64,000 nucleotides of DNA from Onchocerca volvulus (lineage: Eukaryota > Nematoda > Chromadorea > Rhabditida > Onchocercidae): the NCBI GenBank assembly GCA_000499405.2, contig HG738138.1, forward strand, positions 5,392,888 through 5,456,887. Direction: 5' to 3'. Position numbers and translations under genes: made by a program. The notes below the pieces were generated by a model. It was not told where the DNA came from, did not search any database, and was given only the letters and a program-made list of their open reading frames with translations. Below are positions 24,101 through 37,400 of the stretch, piece by piece (position 1 is the stretch's first letter; every line of letters begins with the position of its first letter).

Positions 24101-27050
24101 TAAACGACAAGATTCTTCTCATAAAGATGAAACTTCAACAAAACTGCACTATATTACAAAAAGAGTGAGTAGCCAACAGTTTTTTCCTATCTTGAAACTC
24201 AAGAAAAAAAACATCTCATTCATTAATATTCAAAAATTTAGTTGTCAGTAAAGGGAACTGTCAGAAAGTAAATAATAAAAAATAGTTACTGAAAATCCCT
24301 TTGTTTTAAGCATTCAACAACATAGACAGAAATATAAAAATTGATAGTCTTTACCATTTATTATTCGTGCAAATAAAGTTCTATTTCTGAAGGAAAATCC
24401 TGATGCATATCTTGTCTCATAATCAGATGCCTGCAAATAAAAGAAATGCAAAATTCGGACCTCAAAGACTGAAAATCTATCATTATGTGAAATATCTATT
24501 TCTATTATTAAAAACTTTAAAGAATTAAAAACCTTAAAAGGTTTATGGCAAACTTATAACATAAAATGAGTTGAGGACAAATTATGACTCTAAGTATTAA
24601 CAGTGACTACTTTTATAGTATATAACAGGTCTGTTATTATGTCGCATATTTTCTTAAATATTTGACAAGATTATTAGATAAATAAAAAGAGGTAATCAAC
24701 TTTTGAACCCAACATATAAAACATATAAATACTGAAACATTTTGGTTTCTTTCCTCTCTCCTGTTTCCCTTTTCTTGGTAAAATAGTTGCCTGCAAAATG
24801 GTACTTCAAACTATGCATCAACCAAACTCAAACAATTCCTAAATATAATGAAAAACAAAATAAAGAAAATGGTAATCAGGAATCTTAAACTTTCGAAAAA
24901 TCCAACATAAGAAAATTAAGTAGACAAATATATAAACAACAGATATACAACTAAGAGCAAAAAGATTACTGCAACTGAAAAAAAAAAAAAGCACCGATCA
25001 AAATACAGACTGAAGTGTCATTTTGAGAAAGTGTCATCAAAATGTTAAAAAATTGTATCTTCAAGAAACTGGGAAGACATTTAGTGGCTACCGTGATTAA
25101 TCTTTTTCTCAAACATAAAATCGGAAGAAACAATCCACCGAGAAGAAAGGGCGATTAAAAATAATACACAATATATATTTTGTTGACTGCTGCTAATGCA
25201 GATGATATAATCGCTAACAAATTCAACCTAACAAATAAATGGTATCTAATACAATCTGCTGAACGTTTAAATGAAATGACCGTGCTCCCCATATACGATT
25301 GAAATTACCTTGTCAATAAAATTGACTATTTTGGAAAAAAAAAAACTCTTGAATGTTCAAGAAACTATTCATTTTTAACTATTCGGGACAGTGTACTTTA
25401 AATGGAAGGTTCAACTGCAGCAAACAGAAACAGCATTTTTTCTTTACGGTTGAAGACTACCCTTAAAAGTATCTTACTGTTGACAATGACCTATCACTGT
25501 AGTCGTTAAATTTGATAAAAGAATACCGTAACTTCTGCATACATTGAAATCAAAACATTTGACATAATTCATGACAGTCATCTTTTCTGAAGATCAGCAA
25601 CTATCTCAATCATTCACATAAATTAGAAAATAGCAAAGTTCTGAGATTTGAAGATCAACGAGAAAGACCATAACAGTCTTCTCTGTAATTAAAAAGACAT
25701 TTCACTTAATTTTCAATAAATTTATTCAGTCATGAAAAGCGGAGAAAGTCCAAATCGTTGTCTAAAATTTAAACTACAAGATCGTCATTTTAAGAAATAC
25801 CATTGATCTTTATAGAGAATTTGAAATAAAAATCGATATTTCAAGTCCTTCCAAATAATTTCCATTTCTTCATGAAAAAACTTCAAGTATTAATTTTATT
25901 TAAACAAAATATGGAGAGAAAAGAGACTATTCTTTTTTAGAATAATGCAGTGTTGCATGCAATTTCAAAGAATATCATTCCCGTGATGTACCAAAAAAAA
26001 ATAAAAAAATAAAAAATAAAAGAGGAGTACTGAAATGAACAAGCAATATATTTCGCTGATTTATAGATCATCCATAGCATACTGATACTTCCAGCTGTTT
26101 TCCAGGAAAATGTCCTGGAAGTGTAAAATTGTTCTTAATCAAAATAATTTGGCGTTGCTTTAAAAATAATTCAAAGCAGGAATGTATTGCAGTTCTGGAT
26201 TTATCTGCCTTGGAAATTTCTTGCTTTTTAGTCAATAAACAGTCGAACCATATCTTTTTATATAGGGAATTATATAGACTTGCTTTATTCCGTCCGAAAA
26301 TTTATTCATACAAACACGTGTGGTCATGTAGATCAAGCTATTTAATGAAGATAATTTTGTCCGTGATATGTAATTTTTCGTGTTATGAAATTCATGACAT
26401 AGTCTCTTCATATTTCATAACGAGATCACCAAGTCTGTTCCAAAACACTAAATTGCAAAGAAATATAAAATAGAATTGAACTGTGGTAAGTCGGAATTTA
26501 AAAACACTAATAAACAATTGAAAACTTGCAAAAAATAATAAGTGAAAGGCCACAAAATATGTTATGAAAACTTGAAGAGAAGCAGATCTTATAGAGTTAA
26601 GGAAGTAAATAAAGATCTAAGTTATGAATACCTCATGTGTTTGGTTTCAATCTACCTATCTGCACATATATAAATGTGGTGATTAGAAAGAATATGTGGG
26701 CATCTATTTAATGCCATAATAAATTCAACATCAGGAACTCTGTGGTTGTAATCTTCTTATTCGATATGCTATTGTTTTTCCTGTTTCGCCATATACTATT
26801 TTTTTTTTGTTAACGAGAAAAAAAAATGTTAAAAAATAGTATGAAACTAGCATCATAAATTGCTTATCGGTAACGGGATAATTTTCCGGATTTTTGGATC
26901 TTCAAATGAAAATAAAAATTGTTGACAACAACTCAAAAAGAAAAAAAAACTTACATTAATTGCTTCATTGTAACATTTTACTCCAATCAATCCATATCTT
27001 GTTGAAGATGTTTCACCTGTTTCAGTTGAATCGATAAATTTTTTTGTCAT
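18144..27050 (-). CDS. DUF229 family (sulfatase/alkaline-phosphatase-like) type II membrane protein
   Basis: Seventeen exons: 27050-26955, 24430-24355, 23966-23803, 23454-23353, 23118-22967, 22849-22697, 22210-22107, 22015-21923, 21612-21528, 21119-20987, 20841-20737, 20425-20188, 20074-19966, 19757-19613, 19253-19188, 18801-18634 and 18293-18144. Every phase agrees; the product has 712 residues. A short cytosolic start is followed by one membrane anchor (HILLLPVMIFIILFILF), then a large lumenal or extracellular domain. DUF229 marks: DVYFIGFDSLSQMSFRRKLP, YNIVGDGTPQAFIPILTGQT, LYAEDSARIGTF, VIVMADHGHRF and HQGQLEERLPFF; the Asp and His residues correspond to metal ligands of the alkaline-phosphatase fold. 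The tail ISHVNRYGDLSHC is typical of the family. Substrate is unknown in nematodes. The first intron is 2.5 kb, and the first two exons rest only on phase and splice signals. Confidence 0.93.
24431..26954. other. Long first intron of the DUF229 gene
   Basis: About 2.5 kb between the proposed first and second exons. It holds AT-rich sequence and short homopolymers. A 114-codon open frame on the plus strand (26129-26473) has no codon character I trust. The intron could contain an alternative promoter or first exon, but I see no direct sign. Confidence 0.4.
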
Positions 27051-27701
27051 TCTATGCAGTTAATTCTTCCCAAATTTGTTATATTCTTTCATGAAAAGTT
27101 TCTATTAAAACCAGAAATCAACACGCCTTATTTCCATTTCAAAGCCGGAAATGACAATATCAAATTTGCTGCATGTGTAAATAGAGATATACAGATGTAA
27201 AATAGTGCTAAACTAAACGAAAGATAAAACATAAATACATCATTACACATACATTCTAACATTTATTCAAAAATCACATCTCTTATTGCTCTCAGTGAAT
27301 ACTCTAAACTAGCGCATCCTATTGTTTCAACTTTGTCCGATGTGCTAGATATGATCTCAACTATTCAAGAGGTCGCGGGAGAGTTAATCTCCCAAAAGTT
27401 TATATTCTGTGCTGGTCATCCATCACTTCAGGATGTGTCTGAAGAGACTACGATAGAGAAACAATGCTACACCCCACAACTAACCGTCCTAGTGGCCTCC
27501 TCTTCCTCTTTCTACTCCATTCAATTTCATTCAAAAATCCAACTTATGAATGCGCCGTCCGGTATTTGTTGGTTGGACGGATCTGTTCAAACTTTGAGCG
27601 AACCTGTGGCTTAGCGCATATTTTGGGTTTTCTTTTTCTTTTTTGAAGTTTACTGCGCGAAATACGAAAGTTGTTTCTGATCAGTTGTGGTTTTTATTGA
27701 A
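27051..27701. promoter_or_regulatory. Divergent intergenic region between DUF229 and prefoldin 4 genes
   Basis: The two genes start head to head 651 bp apart, so both promoters should lie here. A segment at 27330-27615 is visibly less AT-rich than its surroundings and open for about 94 codons on the plus strand, ending in TAG before the prefoldin start. I cannot assign it. TGATCAG at 27678-27684 could serve as a trans-splice acceptor for the prefoldin mRNA. Confidence 0.5.
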
Positions 27702-28664
27702 ATGGCTAAAAGTACAATGAAACAAAATGTCCATGTGAATGCCGAAGATCAGAAAATGATCAACCGGTTCGCTCGACTTCATCAAAGCTCGATCGATGTT
27801 AAGGTAAGGTAGGTCGCATTTCTTTAGTTAAAACCTTGAAATTTGATCTATGGGTCGTTTTCTCAATGCATTCTGACCTGATTTATATAGGTCAAGGTTA
27901 CTAGTGGTGAGTCTCGTCTTGGTTTCTCATGTGGTCGAAATGGAATCAAGAACAGAGTTTTTCTAGTAAAAAAACGATCTCTGCACGTCCTTATTGATAA
28001 TACTCTTCGATGTAAATTTCGAGATCTAAGTATTGCAAAATTTTATTGCTCTGACATATGAAATTCACTATTTATTTTTTCAGGAAAGACTTCAAGAAGC
28101 GAGTAGAGATCTTCAAAATTTGAATGATGCTGCTGACGAGGTGATGCTTTTGGACGATATAGACGCCGAGTCAATTCCATTCAAGATTGGATCAGGGTTT
28201 ATGCATATGGATCAAGTGAGCAATGCAGCTTCATAGGAATCTGTTGTTATATTAAAAACCGGAATATTTTTGGCGTAATAACTGTTTATTCTTGGAAATA
28301 TTAGGCGTATGACTAAATTATGCATTTTGCTTACGTTATGTGCTAAGTAATTAAGACAGGGAAAAAACTGTCTTTTGTCTTTTGGACTTCTTGCTCGAAG
28401 ATAATTAAGCAAAATAATTACTTTTTCTGAAATAAATATCTGACCCTGAATTTTGTGGAAGTTTATATTTCGTTATGTTGTTTGTTTATTTTACAGGAAA
28501 CATTTAATAAGCAGCTGGAAAATATGAAAGAAAATTTGGAAAATCAGGTGGCTGATCTCACACAGAAGTATAAAAAAATTTGCGAAGAAATGGATTCATT
28601 GAAATCGATACTTTATGGGAAGTTTGGCGAAAGTATCAATTTGGAAACTGATACAGATAGTTAA
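27702..28664 (+). CDS. PFDN4: Prefoldin subunit 4
   Basis: Three exons, 27702-27803, 28084-28215 and 28497-28664, all phase 0, give 133 residues, close to the usual 125-135. Two long coiled-coil helices (from NAEDQKMINRFARLHQ, and FNKQLENMKENLENQVADL to SLKSILYGKFG) flank a hairpin (DAADEVMLLDD, IPFKIGSGF), which is the beta-class prefoldin layout. The product is one subunit of the hexameric cytosolic co-chaperone that passes nascent actin and tubulin to the TRiC/CCT chaperonin. The KFGESINLETD ending is typical of subunit 4. Confidence 0.96.
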
Positions 28665-31600
28665 TAGTTATTGAGCGAGATATCAAGCATATCATCTGCA
28701 TAAGATTGTAGCACATTATTGAAGTTATCGTGATATTAAGGAAATATTAACGTTTTACATGCCAGTAATTTTTTATTTTATGTTCGTAGAGGGCTAAAAA
28801 CCGATTTTGTCCCAAGCGTTTCTGTACTGAATTCGTAAAAACCTAAAAATAATTTTCTGCCATCTTTATTTACTCAAATGTTTTTCGCAATATATATAAA
28901 AATTCTGCAGTTGGTTAAGATTCAAAAATTTTTATAATTGGTTTAGAATCATTTTGTACCGTCTTAAAGACCATCTCAAACTTTTTGAAGGAATATCACA
29001 TGAATTTTTCCATTCATTTCTTATATTTAGTTAAAGTACCACCCAATTTATTATATGAATGGATGATCTAAAGTTGGATTTTTTTTCACCTAAAATGGAA
29101 TTTAAAAAATGACTTCGCTTTTTTAGCGATTTGTTTCTAAATGAGGAACAGAATATCAATGTATGTCTTTTTCCTTCAAAGGATCATCTTCGATCATCGG
29201 CAAGATAATTTTTGATTTCTTTTTTGAGAAGACTGTCAGATAGTAGTGTCCAAAAATTATTTTTTTGGATAAAAGTTTCAGACATTTCTTTTCTGTCACT
29301 TATTTTAGGGCTATCTCTTATCCCTTCTTTGTAACAGACTTCATTTATGTGAGGGAACAAAAGTTTGACAGAATTTATAATGGTAAATACTGGTGAAGGA
29401 TGATTGTATGTTTTGCATGTTATCTACAATGAATGTCACATCTGATATGTTCTTTTTGCAGTTCCATTGCTGTATTTGTAAAACAAAGTTAAATTTTTTC
29501 CTTCTCGCTCACTTTGTTGTTATTCTAAAAAAGAGTGGTTGTGGAAGCAACTCGAAACAAATTATATGAAATCATATTTACGTTCTCCATATTTTATATA
29601 GTATTTGCCACGAAACATTTCAGTTCATTTTAAATTACTAATTATTAATATTTTAGGCAAATGCTATTCGTTACATTGCATGATACTTGGACTAAATATG
29701 ATGATGTCATCTTAGGCGTTTCATGTTCATCTTCGAAATGCACTTTTTCGATATCTTTCTCTCGTTTACTGCCCTGAAGCTATTTTTTTATCATAAACTT
29801 CTTATCGTGTTGATAACACAATTTCATTTTTCCGAAAGAAAAAATTTGGCAGAGAAAAAAGGCAATGCCTCGTTTTGAGCAGACAAGTTGATAGAAAGGA
29901 TGAGGGCCTAACTCCAGAATCTCAATTTTTCCAGGTAAATGCGAAGTAGAAGGAAACGAGGTTTTTTTTTGTGTGTATTTTATAGTCATTCATTTTATAA
30001 TGATTTTTGAAATTCTTGCTGACGCAAACAAGACAAAAAACTTGACAGAGATTTCATGGTTGACGAGAATTGAGATAAAAACTAAACAGAATGATTTTTA
30101 AGGATCATAAGATGTGTAAGAAAGTATCGGGCAAACCAATGTGGATATTAAGAAGTAGTTCGGTCCTAATCATAGTATGTTCGACTGAAATTGCGTAGGA
30201 AGTCCTAATTCTTAATATCGATTACTATAACAAAAAAAGCTTGTAGCTTGAGAGATAAGCGGTACAGCATCCTGAAATTTGATTTCGAAATCTTTATAAA
30301 TTCAAATTCAAATATTTTGCATCAAAATCATCTATCAACAACCATAATCTTTAGGGTTGTGTCCTTTTTTGGGGAATTTTATTAGAGTAACGCAGAAGAA
30401 TAACTCTAGTGATCAACTCTGCTATGGATATTCTCTGATGATTGTCTGTATAATATACAAAAAGAACTCTAATTGAATGACAGCTCGTGAAATGCAATTA
30501 TGTGCATGCAATCATGTGCATTCGTCACTCTGATTGATTGACTGCTTCTGATATGCAATCATATGCATGCACTATTAGTGTCTTTAGTTGTAATTTAATG
30601 TTATAACTAACTTGAAAACTATGCTTCAAATTTGTCTTCTTTCGCATGAAACATCGAAGTTGTGTTGATAATTTATTTATTCTCTCCTTCTTTTCCATCT
30701 GTATAAAGTCAGAAATGAATTACCGAGAAAAGTAATTTTATATCATTAGTAAAGCATGAAAAAGCTTCATCTCTTTCCTCCGCGCATTTTGTCTCGCATT
30801 AAAGTACATTCATTTTTCTTTTATTGATCATTTATAACTTCTGCTTAATTGTTGCTTAACATTTCATTGTTTGATTAATTTTAATTTTAATTTCGTCCCA
30901 TTTCTAAGCCTGCTAACTTTTCCTTTTATTCAAAACAAATGGCGTGTACAAGTTAACATTCCATATTGTTTATGAAAGTGGAAAGCTGTTCTATGTTTTT
31001 TGCAAATAATGCGAATCATGTCGTGAAAAGATATGACTTTTTTGCAGTGCTTTCTTAATTTTTAAAACGATTAAAATAGTGCATCATTAGTTTCTGAAAT
31101 TAAGTTAGGTAGTATACGATCTGTTTTTGCTCATATTTTGACACTTTATTATGACTTACTTGGAAAATAAACCCTTTCCGTGTTATTGTGCTATCGATCA
31201 GCTTTTGTTTCTGGTATTTCTGTTTAATTTTAAAACTCTAAATTAGAATTTCCTTAAAAGCTGGCATGGATCTTTCATCGCGCTATATGACAATAAGTTA
31301 GTGGTGTACAGAAGCACGAGGAATGATACACAAATTTTTGGTTTAGTTGAGCCACCTGTGTGATTGATTAGCTAAGATCTTCGTTCGAGATAACGGGCAA
31401 TTTAATTAGCTATTATATTAAAGGAACCTATTCGACGGGTCCATTATAAATTTTTTTTTAAAAATCACTACCAAGGAGAGATTCGCCTTTCTTATTTCAT
31501 TCTGAAATTTATGGGAAACGAAAGCAGTGGAGCATTGTTTTTGATATTTTTTTATCGCTGCAAGTTGCATTTCTCCCATAAAGCAGGATAGAAACCTGAT

Positions 31601-32145
31601 TCTTCACTGATAATTTTGGAAATACAATAACTGTTAGCATGGTAGTAAAATATTTCCATAATTTGATTTGCATTAAGATAATTATTGATATCATCTTATC
31701 GTGATGATGCAAAAAAAAAAAAAAAAGAAAAAGAAAGACAAACATCATCTGTTATGTTTCATTAATTTCGAAATAAAATGGAACCGAGCCAGTGTTAAAA
31801 TGGCGAGATGATTTCTATACTATTGCCACTATGTTATCACTATTCTTGACTATCTTTGACCTTTATTTCTGAGCAATAAATTGTTTCTATCAAGTTCCTG
31901 TTTTATTAAATCATGAAAAATAATTGTTGAAGAAGTCATTTCATTGACTCTGAAGGTTTTGAATTTTCGGAAAATAGACTCCACTAACAATGTTATCATT
32001 GTTTTGTTATTTTATCATTTCTAGGAATGCTGCACATTTCTTATCATATCTTAGGATCATATTGGGATGAGTCATGATATTAGCATTTTATAAGAAAGCT
32101 TTTTTTTGATCATTACATTTTTTGCGCAAATTTTTAGGAAGCCTT

Positions 32146-32186
<41 letters not shown>

Positions 32187-32190
32187 GGAA

Positions 32191-32229
<39 letters not shown>

Positions 32230-33154
32230 CCTATCTATTACATATCCAATGAACATTTGAGTATATTTAAGATGAAAACAAGACGAACGAAGTGTATTTC
32301 CAAGGAAATTATACTTATTATGGATTATCTTGTTAGTTTTTAATTTTTCTGGATGCATAACAGATGATAGCTAGGAGTTCTGCTCGATTTCCTTAATTTT
32401 GCCACATTGCTTTACCGGAAAAAGATAGAAAGAACTTGAATGAATAGGATAAAATTTCACATGATAAAGATACAGCTGACAAGCCTCAATGAGTAAAATA
32501 ATTTCGATGAAGATATGATTTTCAAAAGTGATATACTAAAAAGTAATTTTTATAAAATAATTTTGTTAATGGTTTAGATTTGCACAAATTATTCCACTCG
32601 ACTGGAATCATCCGAAAGCAGAAAGATGGTTGTAAAAAGTTCTAGCTTCCGAGTACAGAAATGTAAAAACAACCTTAACCCACCCATTTTTTTCGGTGTT
32701 TGTTCTTTCTGCTGTTTGGTTACACAGAGCATGAACGATCTCTTCAGTATCTTAAATTATATAGTGTGCGTTCCACAGCAAATATTCTGCACTCGTTCGT
32801 TAATTCGCTTCATGCTATGTTCTGCGAGATGGCGATGGAATAGTTGACCTTAATTCCACTCATAAAACTTGAATTTTTGAAATTTTCGATAAAATGACAC
32901 CAATTTCTTCCAATCTTGTCACTATGAGTGGTTGCACCAGCACGGAAAAGTACTGCTTCTGGCTTCTGTAATTGCCAATAGTCATTCTATACATGCATAT
33001 TTCCTCGATTTGATTCGAAAATTGCCTAAAAATTAGGATATATCGTCATGACTTAATTATAATATTTCACTTCAGCTTTTTTGAAAAATGTGTTATAGGT
33101 AATGTCTATTTAGAATAAAAAAAAATACAAATGTTGTCTTGTTCTAGTTTCCAG
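28665..33154. other. 4.5-kb gap with no supported gene
   Basis: Mostly AT-rich sequence. Two T-runs at 32145-32177 and 32193-32229 dominate its right part. A 69-codon minus-strand frame at 29780-29989 contains the protein-like stretch GKIEILELGPHPFYQLVCSK, but I found no partner exon. A short exon-like plus-strand segment after a TTTAG acceptor near 32579 encodes about 23 residues before a stop. Neither is strong enough to call. Confidence 0.4.
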
Positions 33155-33235
33155 TTATGTCGGAAGCTTATTCTTATCCCAGAATGAACTCGGAAAAAAG
33201 GATGGCGATTGGATGGGAGGAAATTTAGTTTTAAA
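33155..33235 (+). CDS. Candidate upstream exon, possibly an alternative N-terminus of G6PD
   Basis: An 81-bp segment between a TTTCCAG acceptor and a GTAAGT donor reads YVGSLFLSQNELGKKDGDWM and a few more residues. Its outgoing phase (2) fits the acceptor at 34401, from which the frame runs NAAKLTK straight into the ATG at 34421 of glucose-6-phosphate dehydrogenase. No start codon or earlier exon was found. It may instead belong to an unrelated gene. Confidence 0.3.
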
Positions 33236-33411
33236 GTAAGTATCTATCATTGATAGTTTTAAGTATTTTAAGTAAGAAATTAATAGAGTATTGTTTTTTA
33301 TTCGCATTGTTTAAAATGATATCATTTCGTTATTCATTTTTCTTTTGCATACCATTGCACTTGCTAAATAAAATTGTTTGACAAATCAATATTTCAAAAA
33401 ATAAGAATTTT

Positions 33412-33446
<35 letters not shown>

Positions 33447-33460
33447 TTTTTTAAAAAAAA

Positions 33461-33496
<36 letters not shown>
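33412..33496. repeat. Long mixed T/A homopolymer tract
   Basis: Runs of about 30 T, then A6, T6, A12 and about 30 T in a row, forming a low-complexity block that could fold back on itself. It produces a poly-Lys/Phe open frame on the minus strand that should be ignored. Exact run lengths in such tracts are often assembly-limited. Confidence 0.9.
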
Positions 33497-33499
<3 letters not shown>

Positions 33500-34401
33500 G
33501 TAAGTTTTCTGGCTCAGATTCCAACCTGTTCGACAGTTGTTGCAGATACAAAAAGCAATTAGAAATACCACATAACGAAAAAACTGGTTTGTATTACTGT
33601 ACATTGTATCAGTGACTCTACTTCTGAAATTATGCAAATTAATGATTTTCATCGGTAATGCTTTTCATTTTTAGAAGCTTTCGTATCGTTTACTGCTTAT
33701 TTTTGTTTATTTGTCTTGCAAAGTTCAAAAAGAATAGACTTCATCTCTTCTTATGTCTTGATTACTATTTTAAAACTCTAGCAGGAGAGTTCTAAAATGA
33801 TGAAACATAACTTGAAATTTCCCGTAATTCTAGGAAGTATGAAAATAATGAGTTTTTTGTCTTTTTTCCTTTTTTTTTTTTTATTCTGTTTCTAACAAGT
33901 TTGCATCTTCTTTTTGTCTGATTTCAAATCATCTCACGGACTTTTATTTTTTGAACGGAGTTCTGAAACAGTTGTAATAGATGCAACTGGAACCTATGGC
34001 AAGATGTTTCTCTCATTTTTATTTAAATACTGTTCTGTATATACAAAAGAACAGTTCGGCAATGTTAACAAAACGCGAACAACTAGAAATGTGAAATCAA
34101 TAATTAATGGAAAAGAAAATTCATGAATTTGACAAATTTACATGGGAATGAATTGATGCTTGCTGCCTTTTTAATTCTCTCATCTTCGAATATTTTCCGG
34201 TGTACTGTATGAGAAAAAAATACTTGCATGCTGTCATCATAGCATGGTGCAAAAAATTCGACATTTATCTGGATCCATTTATTTCATTATGTTTTATATC
34301 GATATATCTTTGTTTATACTTGATTATTTATGTTCGGACTATTTTACCATCCATCATTTTCCATTTTCAAATGTTCTTCATTATAAAAACTCCTATTTCA
34401 G

Positions 34402-34420
34402 TGCCGCAAAACTGACGAAG
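34402..34420 (+). promoter_or_regulatory. Probable trans-splice (or cis-splice) acceptor before the G6PD start
   Basis: CTATTTCAG ends at 34401, only 19 bp before the initiator ATG. This short leader is what is expected when a spliced leader is added. The same site could also receive the candidate upstream exon at 33155-33235. Confidence 0.5.
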
Positions 34421-37400
34421 ATGTCACACGAAAATTCTCCAACGTTAGATCGAAATAATTCGCTATCTGCTCCTTTAAGCATGGAGCTGGTTAACTTCCT
34501 GAAAGAGTCTATGGGAAGTGTCAACACCGATCCATATGTTTTCGTTATTTTCGGTGCTTCGGTAAGTTGTTAGTATTCAAATTGATCCAGTTATTCTATC
34601 TAACATAGAGAAGAAATCATTTGCAATATAGACAACTATTTGATGCATAGCTTGACCTACTTTATACTTTAATATTTCAAGATTTATGCTGCAAGATAGT
34701 TAGCAAAGAAATTCACTAAGGTAAGTTTTCATTATGCCCCATTTTTAATAGATTTGTTTGTTTTTTTTTTTAGGGTGATTTGGCCAGGAAGAAAATATAT
34801 CCTACACTTTGGTGGCTTTATCGTGATTCGTTATTGCCAAATAATATTTCCTTCGTCGGTTATGCACGATCTAATTTGACAATGGCTTCGCTGAAAGGAA
34901 AATTTATTGAAAAATGCAAGGTTACTTTGTCAAGAATTTTATTTGCTTCGAGCAGTTTCTTTTTGCATTAACTACAAGAAATTTTTTCCCCTCTAATTTT
35001 CTACTAAACTTAATTCAACGCTATTTGATTAGTACAAATGTTACAAATTATTTTTTCCTTACCGTTTAATATAGTGTTTGCTAAAATCTACAATATGTGA
35101 ACGATAAGACTGTTGGACCATCTTTTATTAAAATTGAAGATATTATTCGGTTGAGATTTAGTTTTAATTTCCAACATTCATTTTGTCATACATAATCATC
35201 TAACGGAATACATTTCAGCTTCATCCTGGTGAAGAGGCAAAGTTTGATAAATTTATATCGCGTTGTTCATACATTCGTGGTAAGTATGATGAGTGCTCTG
35301 GTTTTATTGAACTACAGAATTTCATCAAAAGAATCCAGCAGTCTTGCGATGGAGGTAAGCTTTTATTTTCTTGTTTTCCATTTTTATTTCTATTTTCATT
35401 CATTCAGAATGAATCATTAAGCAGCGAGAATGCCTTCATGGTTCACACTTCACAGGATGAAACTCCTTAACCAATGTAAATTACATAATTTGGTAATTTT
35501 ATTGCGCATATATCGCCTGATTGTGTTAAATCCAACTAATTTACATATTATGGTAGAAAATACAGTATTTAATTCTTTCAACTGTATCTTCGTAAAAGGC
35601 AGAATTTCAAATTTTCAAAGCCATTTCGTCTCTAGTTTACCTTTTTCATGAAATGTAAGTTGCAGCACCAGTGAACAGACTATATTATCTCGCTTTACCT
35701 CCTGAAGTTTTTGAAGATGTCACGCTTCAAATAAGTAAAAACTGTTTAGACGACGGGTGAGTATATAATATATTTCTTGATTCGTTCCTCAAAAGTAGAC
35801 TTGACCAATTTGCAAGTGTGATTTTCTACTCTCATCCTTTCTTGATTGTCATTGACGCTCTTGTGTTTCCTGAAAAGGCCACTCTTCTTCATGATTTTAT
35901 CTTCTGAATTCCTGGAAAACAGGAGTTAGTGTTCTATTTGTTTTCTACTGAATTCTACTTACTTTCTTCTAAAGAATAAGTTCATGACATACTTTTTCAT
36001 TCAGCTTATTTTTTGATTTCTGTTTTAATATCTAAATTAGTTTTTTAATTATTTAAGTACATATGATACTATCAGGATTTCCTTATTCAGAGATTTTCGA
36101 TGACTTTTTTCAGGCGTTCTTGGACGCGTATCATCATTGAAAAACCTTTTGGCTTCGATTCGGAATCTTCCGCAAAATTGTCTTTACATCTCGAACGTTT
36201 GTTCCGGGAAGACCAAATTTATCGTATAGATCATTATCTTGGCAAAGAAATGGTTCAAAATCTTATGATTCTTAGGTTAGTATCAAGCATTTCCTCCTAT
36301 TCCTTTTTTTATTCTCAGCATAGTGTAACAGTACACATGCAGAAAATTGAGGAACAAAAATTCCTATTGGATTTTCTTGTGTTAACATTGTTGCCATTTT
36401 CTGGGAAACAGAGATATCAAAATCGGCCAGAAAAGAAATATCGTTATTTGAAATTCTTTATACCATTTGCATTTTTGTTGTCATCATTAAGATTAATTGA
36501 ACTTTAGGTTTGGCAACAGAATCTTTAACCCTTCGTGGAATCGTGACAATATAGCAGCTATTGTGATCTCGTTCAAAGAAAATTTTGGAACGCAAGGCCG
36601 CGCAGGATATTTTGATACAAGTGGTATCATACGGTAAATTTTCAAATAATTAAACGTGCATATTACAATGTTTCATGTATATGTTGTTAAATTTGTTGTC
36701 TCTTCAGAAATGTTGAGATTTTGAAATTGCTTGTTCTTCATTTCAGTGATGTAATGCAAAACCATTTAATGCAAATTCTGACATTAGTTGCTATGGAGAA
36801 ACCTGCTAGTCTGGATGCCGAGGATATTCGTGATGAAAAAGTAATGTTTTTGCATGCTCGCGCATTACCATATTTTGTCTGGAACATCTCCGTTTTCAAA
36901 CATTTATCTACGATAACTTTGTTGGTGTCATTCAATTCCATCTACTAAAAACGAAATCCTTGTGAAATCGGGCAGTTGCACTGCTCAGACTTACATTTTT
37001 TGTAGACTTCTGAGCGAGCATCGTGCTACTTTTCACTCGTTGGCTTTGTGGAAGAGATTTATCCTGAATGACAGTACAAAAACATTTGTTATTAAGATTT
37101 GGTGGACTTTTAACAAGATTGGATCTTCCTGTTTTTCAATAATTCGCTTAACTACTATGTTGTATTTGTTCAAAACAAAAAAACATAACTGTGAAAGAAT
37201 TCATTCCGGATTACATGATTTCTTTTGGATTAAATGAATTAAGTGTGAATGTAAAAATGACATCCTTTTGCATAAATAATACTGAGAATTTTCTAGAAAT
37301 ATTAGTTGTTATTTTGGGGATTTGTTTTGAGAAGTTTTTTTATGTCTTTCTGGACCTATTATTAGGTTTATTAATTCTTGCCATTGTTTTAGGTCAAAGT

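Noticed and set aside
26129..26473. 114-codon plus-strand frame in the DUF229 first intron
   Set aside because: Longest frame in the gap but with no start context, splice site or recognisable motif; expected by chance at this base composition.
32122..32358. Frames on both strands rich in Phe or Lys
   Set aside because: Produced by poly-T/A runs; no splice or start context.
33386..33652. Lys/Phe-rich minus-strand frame
   Set aside because: Translation of the mixed homopolymer tract at 33412-33496.
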